A stretch of 64,000 bases of DNA, from NCBI RefSeq assembly GCF_015352985.1, contig NZ_JACYXF010000001.1, forward strand, positions 310,001 through 374,000. The letters run 5' to 3'. This stretch comes from Noviherbaspirillum malthae. Its GTDB lineage: Bacteria; Pseudomonadota; Gammaproteobacteria; Burkholderiales; Burkholderiaceae_D. Shown here piece by piece: positions 57,945-64,000 of the stretch; the first letter of the stretch is position 1; each line of letters starts with the position of its first letter. The notes under the pieces are model-generated. The model saw nothing but the letters and a program-made list of their open reading frames with translations, did not search any database and was not told where the DNA came from. The translations under genes and the position numbers were made by a program.

Positions 57945-58778
57945 ATGGATCTTACGCTTGCGCTCAAGGCGCTCATCATGGGTATCGTCGAAGGCCTGAC
58001 CGAATTCCTGCCGATCTCCTCCACGGGCCACCTCATCCTCGCGGGCAGCCTGCTCAATTTCACCGGAGAGAAGGTCAAGGTATTCGAAATCGTGATCCAG
58101 GCCGGCGCAATGCTTGCAGTGTGCTGGGAATACCGGAAACGCATCGCCAGCGTGCTGACCGGCCTCGGCAGCGACCGCAAGGCGCAGCGCTTCGCGATGA
58201 ATGTGATCATTGCCTTCATCCCCGCCGCCGCGCTCGGTTTCCTGTTCAACAAGGCCATCAAGGCGCATCTGTTCGCCCCGGTCCCGGTGGCGGCCGCCTT
58301 CATCGTCGGCGGCCTGGTCATCCTGTGGGTGGAGCGCCGCAACCGCAATTCGCCGAAGGCGGTTCGCATCGACTCGGTGGACGACATGACGGCGCTCGAC
58401 GCGCTCAAGGTGGGACTGGCGCAATCCTTCGCGCTGATTCCGGGCACCAGCCGTTCCGGCGCGACCATCATCGGCGGCATGCTGTTCGGCCTGTCGCGCA
58501 AGGCAGCCACCGAGTTCTCCTTCTTTCTTGCGATTCCGACACTGTTCGCCGCGACCATCTATTCGCTCTACAAGTCGCGCGACCTACTGGAAATGTCCGA
58601 CCTGCCCTGGTTCAGCGTCGGCGCGGCGGCGGCATTCGTGTCGGCCTTCCTGTGCGTGCGCTGGCTGCTGCGCTACATCAGCTCGCACGACTTCACGGTC
58701 TTCGCCTGGTACCGGATCGTGTTCGGTTTCATTGTCATTGCGTCAGCCTACGGCGGCTGGGTGGTGTGGGCGGATTGA
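57945..58778 (+). CDS. uppP: Undecaprenyl-diphosphatase (BacA type)
   Basis: 277 aa polytopic membrane enzyme that recycles undecaprenyl-PP to the carrier used for peptidoglycan and O-antigen. Conserved [20 protein letters not shown] with the catalytic Glu residues, and [21 protein letters not shown]. Own transcription unit after a terminator. Confidence 0.96.
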   Translation: MDLTLALKALIMGIVEGLTEFLPISSTGHLILAGSLLNFTGEKVKVFEIVIQAGAMLAVCWEYRKRIASVLTGLGSDRKAQRFAMNVIIAFIPAAALGFLFNKAIKAHLFAPVPVAAAFIVGGLVILWVERRNRNSPKAVRIDSVDDMTALDALKVGLAQSFALIPGTSRSGATIIGGMLFGLSRKAATEFSFFLAIPTLFAATIYSLYKSRDLLEMSDLPWFSVGAAAAFVSAFLCVRWLLRYISSHDFTVFAWYRIVFGFIVIASAYGGWVVWAD

Positions 58779-58841
58779 TACTGTCGCGCTGTGCCGTGCG
58801 GTGAAGTCGCCGCAACGGCGCAGCGCCGAGTCTGCATGCTC

Positions 58842-58847
58842 TAAAAT
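58842..58847 (+). promoter_or_regulatory. Candidate -10 box of recQ
   Basis: TAAAAT ends 6 bases before the recQ ATG, implying a leaderless mRNA. No -35 match. Confidence 0.35.
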
Positions 58848-58853
58848 AGCGGC

Positions 58854-60677
<1,824 letters not shown>

Positions 60678-60782
60678 GCGCTGCGCCTCTGATCGTTCGT
60701 GTTCTCCGCCGCCGTGCGCCGGCCAGAACCGCCGGGGAAACGCCGGAACTCCTTGCAATCACCGTCGTGAAAGGGAACAGGG

Positions 60783-61328
60783 ATGCTGAACAACGATCGG
60801 GCGCCGCAGGCCCTGCGCTGTGTTGTCATGGGTGTGAGCGGCTGCGGCAAGAGCAGCGTCGGCAAGGCGCTGGCAGAGCGCATCGGCATCGATTACGCGG
60901 AAGGCGATGACGACCATCCGCCTGCCAACATCGCCAAGATGTCATCCGGCATCCCGCTCGACGATGCTGACCGCCATGGCTGGCTGCTCCTGCTGCAGCA
61001 GCGTCTGCGCGCCGCGGCATCTTCCGGGAGCGGGCTGGTCCTGTCTTGTTCGGCGCTCAAGCGCAGTTACCGGGACCTGCTGCGCGAAGGCGATCCCCAG
61101 CTGTTTTTCCTGCACCTGGACGGCGACCGCGAGCTGATTGCCGAGCGCATGCAGGCAAGAGCCAACCACTTCATGCCCATGACGCTCCTCGACAGCCAGT
61201 TCCGCGACCTGGAGCCGCTGCAGCCCGACGAATTCGGCCTGCGCGTGGATATCCGCAACCCGCCTGATGCTCTGGTCGAAGAGGCGCTGCGTCACCTGCG
61301 GCAGCATTCGTTCACGGGGAAGCCGTGA
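60783..61328 (+). CDS. gntK: Gluconokinase
   Basis: 181 aa P-loop kinase. Walker A GVSGCGKSSVG (~17-27), EGDDDHPPANIAKMSSGIPLDD (shown as the span ~39-60) typical of GntK, SCSALKRSYRDLLR, and MPMTLLDSQFRDLEPL. Phosphorylates gluconate to 6-phosphogluconate. Alone here; no gluconate transporter nearby. Confidence 0.92.
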   Translation: MLNNDRAPQALRCVVMGVSGCGKSSVGKALAERIGIDYAEGDDDHPPANIAKMSSGIPLDDADRHGWLLLLQQRLRAAASSGSGLVLSCSALKRSYRDLLREGDPQLFFLHLDGDRELIAERMQARANHFMPMTLLDSQFRDLEPLQPDEFGLRVDIRNPPDALVEEALRHLRQHSFTGKP

Positions 61329-61434
61329 GCTGCCCTGATTGGCATTCAAGGCAGTCCGATGCTTCCTGACGTTCATCCGCAATCAGGTTCCGTCTCGCTC
61401 ATTGATCTGACCGAGACCGTGACAGTCCTTCAGT

Positions 61435-62202
61435 TCAACGCTTGACGAACACCAGATCCCAGACGCCGTGGCCGAGCTTGAGGCCGCGGTTCTCGAACTT
61501 GGTCACCGGCCGATAGTCCGGCCGCGGTGCGTAGCCGTCGGCGGTGTTTTTCAGTGTCGGCTCGTCGCCCAGCACCTGCAGCATCTGCTCCGCATATTCC
61601 TGCCAGTCGGTCGCGCAATGCAGGTAGCCGCCCGGCGCGAGGCGCGAGGCGAGCAGCTGCACGAAGGGCGGCTGGATCAGGCGGCGCTTGTTGTGGCGCG
61701 CCTTGTGCCAGGGATCGGGAAAGAACACATGCACGCCCGCCAGGGAATCCGGCTTTACCATGTGCGTGACGACTTCGAAGGCATCATGCTGGATCAAGCG
61801 CAGGTTCTGCAGGTTCTCTTCGCCGATCAGCTTGAGCAGGCTGCCCACGCCCGGCGTATGCACTTCCACGCCGACGAAATTCTTTTCCGGCATGCCTGCG
61901 GCGATCTTTGCCGTGGTATCGCCCATGCCGAAACCGATTTCGAGTATCGTCGGCGCGCCGCGTCCGAAGGCCTGGTCGAAATCGAAGGCCTGCTTCACAT
62001 AGGGAATGCAGAACTGCGGTCCCAGCGTGTCGATGGCGCGAGCCTGCGCAGTCGACAGGCGCCCGGCGCGGGTGACGAAACTGCGGATGCGGTGCTCGGT
62101 CGGGTCGTACAGCATCTGGCGCGCGCTGCCGGTGTCGGCATCGTGATCTTCCCGAGAGCCCTGGTTGTCTTGGCCGTCATGGCTGGATGGTTTGTCGGAC
62201 AT
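61435..62202 (-). CDS. trmB: tRNA (guanine-N7-)-methyltransferase
   Basis: 255 aa. Forms m7G46 in tRNA. SAM motif [46 protein letters not shown], the TrmB signature. The N-terminal ~35 residues are polar and variable. ATG 62202 preferred over 62223. Convergent with gntK. Confidence 0.95.
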   Translation of the reverse strand: MSDKPSSHDGQDNQGSREDHDADTGSARQMLYDPTEHRIRSFVTRAGRLSTAQARAIDTLGPQFCIPYVKQAFDFDQAFGRGAPTILEIGFGMGDTTAKIAAGMPEKNFVGVEVHTPGVGSLLKLIGEENLQNLRLIQHDAFEVVTHMVKPDSLAGVHVFFPDPWHKARHNKRRLIQPPFVQLLASRLAPGGYLHCATDWQEYAEQMLQVLGDEPTLKNTADGYAPRPDYRPVTKFENRGLKLGHGVWDLVFVKR

Positions 62203-62221
62203 GCTTGAATTGGAAAATTGC

Positions 62222-62249
62222 AAATAAAAATGGCACCCGCCGGTGCCAT
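62222..62249 (-). terminator. Terminator of tRNA-Gly
   Basis: On the minus strand ATGGCACC, 4-base loop, GGTGCCAT, then TTTTTATTT: a strong intrinsic terminator 14 bases past the tRNA 3' end and before trmB. Confidence 0.85.
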
Positions 62250-62263
62250 GCGTCTTGGTAAGC

Positions 62264-62337
62264 TGGAGCGGGTGAAGGGAATCGAACCCTCGTCGTAAGC
62301 TTGGGAAGCTTCTGCTCTACCATTGAGCTACACCCGC
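62264..62337 (-). tRNA. tRNA-Gly (anticodon CCC), CCA encoded
   Basis: 74 nt. Acceptor GCGGGTG/CACCCGC, D arm GCTC-AATGGTA-GAGC, anticodon arm GAAGC-TTCCCAA-GCTTA with anticodon CCC, T arm GAGGG-TTCGATT-CCCTT, then TCCA. The outermost anticodon-stem pair is G-A. Closely matches E. coli glyU. Confidence 0.93.
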
Positions 62338-62346
62338 CAAGCCCTT

Positions 62347-62352
62347 ATTTTA
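62347..62352 (-). promoter_or_regulatory. Candidate -10 box of tRNA-Gly
   Basis: TAAAAT on the minus strand, followed by a G-rich stretch (AAGGGC) like the discriminator of stable-RNA promoters, about 10 bases before the tRNA. The -35 is not clear. Confidence 0.4.
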
Positions 62353-62380
62353 AGCCATTCCTTCCGACTTCTGGCCTCGT

Positions 62381-62412
62381 CCGCTCCGCAATTCTAAAAA
62401 CCCGCTCCGCAA
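62381..62412. repeat. Direct repeat between integrase and tRNA
   Basis: CCGCTCCGCAA occurs twice (62381 and 62402), 21 bases apart, just past the integrase stop. Such iterons near an integrase may be arm-type binding sites of the attachment site. Confidence 0.5.
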
Positions 62413-62425
62413 AACCGCGAATTTC

Positions 62426-63454
62426 TCACTTCGTCGGCTCCACAATCTTGCCGCGCCGCAGGTAATGGCGCTGGGTCGTTTTCACGTTGTCATGCCCCAG
62501 AAGATCGGCCGCCGCCTGCTGTCCGCGCTGGTCTGAGGTGTCGTCTGCCGCCTTCGCTCGAAGGTCGCGAAACTTGAAATTCTCGATCTGGTCAGCAAGC
62601 TCCGGATACTTCTTCTTTGCTGCAATCCTTGCCCGGTCGAAATGGCTGCGCAGCGCCGGCTGAGTGAATGGCTTGCCGTCGCTGTTCATGAGCAGCTGGT
62701 CATGGTTGATCTTGTGCTGGGCCTTGCGCACGGCAATCCTTCCCAGCAGCTCGGCCAGCGCGCCGGTGATCGAGATCCGCAGCCGCTTTTTGGTCTTGCC
62801 CTGGCTGACCTCGAGGAAACCGTTGGCGATGTCGCGGCCGCGCATCTTGAGCGTGTCGGCCGGTCGCTGGGCGGTGTAATAGGCAAGGTCGAGGGCGTCC
62901 CGCAGCGCCTCGCTGGCGCATTCCCGCACCGCGGCGAAAACCGTATCGGAAACGTAGGCGGTCTTCTTCTCGATCGAGTGCCCCATGATACCGGCGCATG
63001 GGTTCGGCAGATCGGTGTAACCCCATCCCCGGGCCGTATTCCACAGGACCGAGAACAGGCGCTTGCACCGGTTTGCCGTCGTCGGCTTGTCGCGGTGGTC
63101 ATCGAGGAACGCCTGGATGTGCATCGGGCGGATCTGGTCGATAGGCGCGCTGCTGAAAGAAAACTTCAGGTGCTTCATGTCGCTGGTGTGCGTCTTGATC
63201 GTGTTGCGCGCCAAGGTCGGCAGCACGTCCCGCTCGTATCGCTCGATGACGGCGCCGAACGTCGCCGCCGGCGTCTCGGCATTCTTCCGCAGCTCCGCAT
63301 ACTTCTGAAGCGCGATCAGGTAATCATCCCCGAGGGGAATCTCCCGCCGCGGCTTTTCCCCTGTGTCAAAGTAGTAATAAACCTTGCCGCTGCGCTGCGC
63401 CCGTTTGCGCATGTGCTGCGGCATGTTGAGGTTCTTACTTGGCTTTCTTCCCAT
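62426..63454 (-). CDS. int: Phage-type tyrosine recombinase/integrase
   Basis: 342 aa from ATG 63454 (MGRKPSKNLN). N-terminal arm-binding and SAM-like core-binding domains; catalytic part with R in YYTAQRPADTLKMRG, RDLRAKAADD, H321 in LLGHDNVKTTQRHY and nucleophile Y331. Its 3' end faces tRNA-Gly. It overlaps the DUF4224-like gene by 20 bases, a typical integrase module. Confidence 0.93.
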   Translation of the reverse strand: MGRKPSKNLNMPQHMRKRAQRSGKVYYYFDTGEKPRREIPLGDDYLIALQKYAELRKNAETPAATFGAVIERYERDVLPTLARNTIKTHTSDMKHLKFSFSSAPIDQIRPMHIQAFLDDHRDKPTTANRCKRLFSVLWNTARGWGYTDLPNPCAGIMGHSIEKKTAYVSDTVFAAVRECASEALRDALDLAYYTAQRPADTLKMRGRDIANGFLEVSQGKTKKRLRISITGALAELLGRIAVRKAQHKINHDQLLMNSDGKPFTQPALRSHFDRARIAAKKKYPELADQIENFKFRDLRAKAADDTSDQRGQQAAADLLGHDNVKTTQRHYLRRGKIVEPTK

Positions 63455-63653
63455 GACGCGGCATCTCCCACTTCGGCTGATGTTGTATCTGCTCTTTTTT
63501 GCCTTCGATTGCCGACCTGGTAACGACCGGCTTCCCCACAGCATTCACGAAGAATGCAATGCCCATCTTGCGGAGGGCTTCTATCTGCTTGGACTTGAAC
63601 TTGCGGCCGGTAAATTCGGCCAGTTCGTTTTCGTCCAGGAAGGTAGCACTCAT
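63435..63653 (-). CDS. DUF4224-like phage protein
   Basis: 72 aa. FLDENELAEFTGRKFKSKQ and MGIAFFVNAVGKPVVTRSAI match the DUF4224 pattern of small proteins beside phage integrases, probably excisionase-like DNA binders. AGAGAGG precedes the ATG. Confidence 0.8.
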   Translation of the reverse strand: MSATFLDENELAEFTGRKFKSKQIEALRKMGIAFFVNAVGKPVVTRSAIEGKKEQIQHQPKWEMPRHGKKAK

Positions 63654-63671
63654 GATTTACCTCTCTTTCTC

Positions 63672-64000
63672 CTAAGCGGGTTCGAATAGATCGCGGTTCA
63701 TCAGGCGATTACGCCGCGTCTGTCGTGCGTTCTCAGCGTGGTGCTGGGCGTCGTGCCGCAGATGGCAGCGCTGGCACCAGGCGCGAAGGTTGGTCGGGTC
63801 GCAGTTCTCGGGAATGTGGTCGAGGTGGGCGATCGTGAGAACGACGTCGATCCACTTGCCTGTTCCTTCGTAGTCGGCATGCCGAACGCGACCGAGCTGG
63901 GCGCCGTTGTCGGCGTCAAAGACATAGCCATCCATGTCCATGAATGTGCCGACGTTTTCACCGGCGCCGCGCGTGATCCGCGCACGGTTCGGCACCCGGC
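63672..64000 (-). CDS. HNH endonuclease-like protein (5' end may lie outside window)
   Basis: At least 107 aa. HNH-type block LTIAHLDHIPENCDPTNLRAWC followed by CQRCHLRHD with two metal-binding Cys. A GTG at 63995 could start it, but the frame stays open to the window edge. Phage HNH nucleases of this kind assist packaging or homing; here it is part of the integrated element. Confidence 0.75.
   Translation of the reverse strand, partial: RVPNRARITRGAGENVGTFMDMDGYVFDADNGAQLGRVRHADYEGTGKWIDVVLTIAHLDHIPENCDPTNLRAWCQRCHLRHDAQHHAENARQTRRNRLMNRDLFEPA

Overview
The window is high-GC proteobacterial chromosome that reads as a betaproteobacterium, most likely Burkholderiales close to Oxalobacteraceae (Herbaspirillum/Noviherbaspirillum-like). 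This placement is an inference from gene content and linkage: a ChpA/PilL-type chemotaxis kinase, the yqgE-ruvX-pyrR-pyrB-pyrC'-plsC block, rmlBACD with manC/gmd/rmd, a type II cellulose operon with bcsE/F/G, and tolC-rhodanese-pcm.

Layout. 1-1.7 kb: 3' part of a hybrid chemotaxis kinase of the type IV pilus (Chp/Pil) system. 1.8-8.9 kb: photolyase, then yqgE-ruvX-pyrR-pyrB-pyrC'-plsC (pyrimidine synthesis with a metal-ligand-less dihydroorotase homologue), then apaH. 9-26.5 kb: surface polysaccharide/LPS locus. rmlBACD makes dTDP-L-rhamnose; manC, gmd and rmd (with a PMM/PGM at 22.8 kb) make GDP-mannose and probably GDP-D-rhamnose. Three glycosyltransferases, a Wzx-type flippase and a WecA-like initiating transferase assemble and export the chain, and waaC/waaA build the LPS inner core. 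No Wzy polymerase or O-antigen ligase is seen.

26.5-29.4 kb: a lower-GC patch unlike its surroundings. It holds two unrecognised or effector-like genes: a Ser/Pro-rich protein with an SGxYxPP-type C-terminal module, and an intact eukaryotic-like Ser/Thr kinase whose likely N-terminus lies in another frame. This is the best candidate for something undescribed.

29.4-48.8 kb: cellulose region. bcsR-Q-A-B-Z-C plus a small TPR-like gene run leftward; bcsE-F-G run rightward from the same intergenic region. This is a type II (phosphoethanolamine-cellulose) layout. galU (UDP-glucose supply), a surface-adhesin-E-like gene and a second, orphan bcsB follow.

48.9-56.7 kb: leftward tetR-MFP-RND-pcm-rhodanese-tolC, a complete tripartite efflux system with two unrelated genes between pump and channel, and a 162-bp palindrome upstream of tolC. 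57-62.3 kb: YkgJ-like Cys-cluster protein, lipoprotein, uppP, recQ, gntK, trmB and tRNA-Gly(CCC). 62.4-64 kb: edge of a prophage or integrative element (integrase, DUF4224-like protein, HNH nuclease) next to that tRNA.
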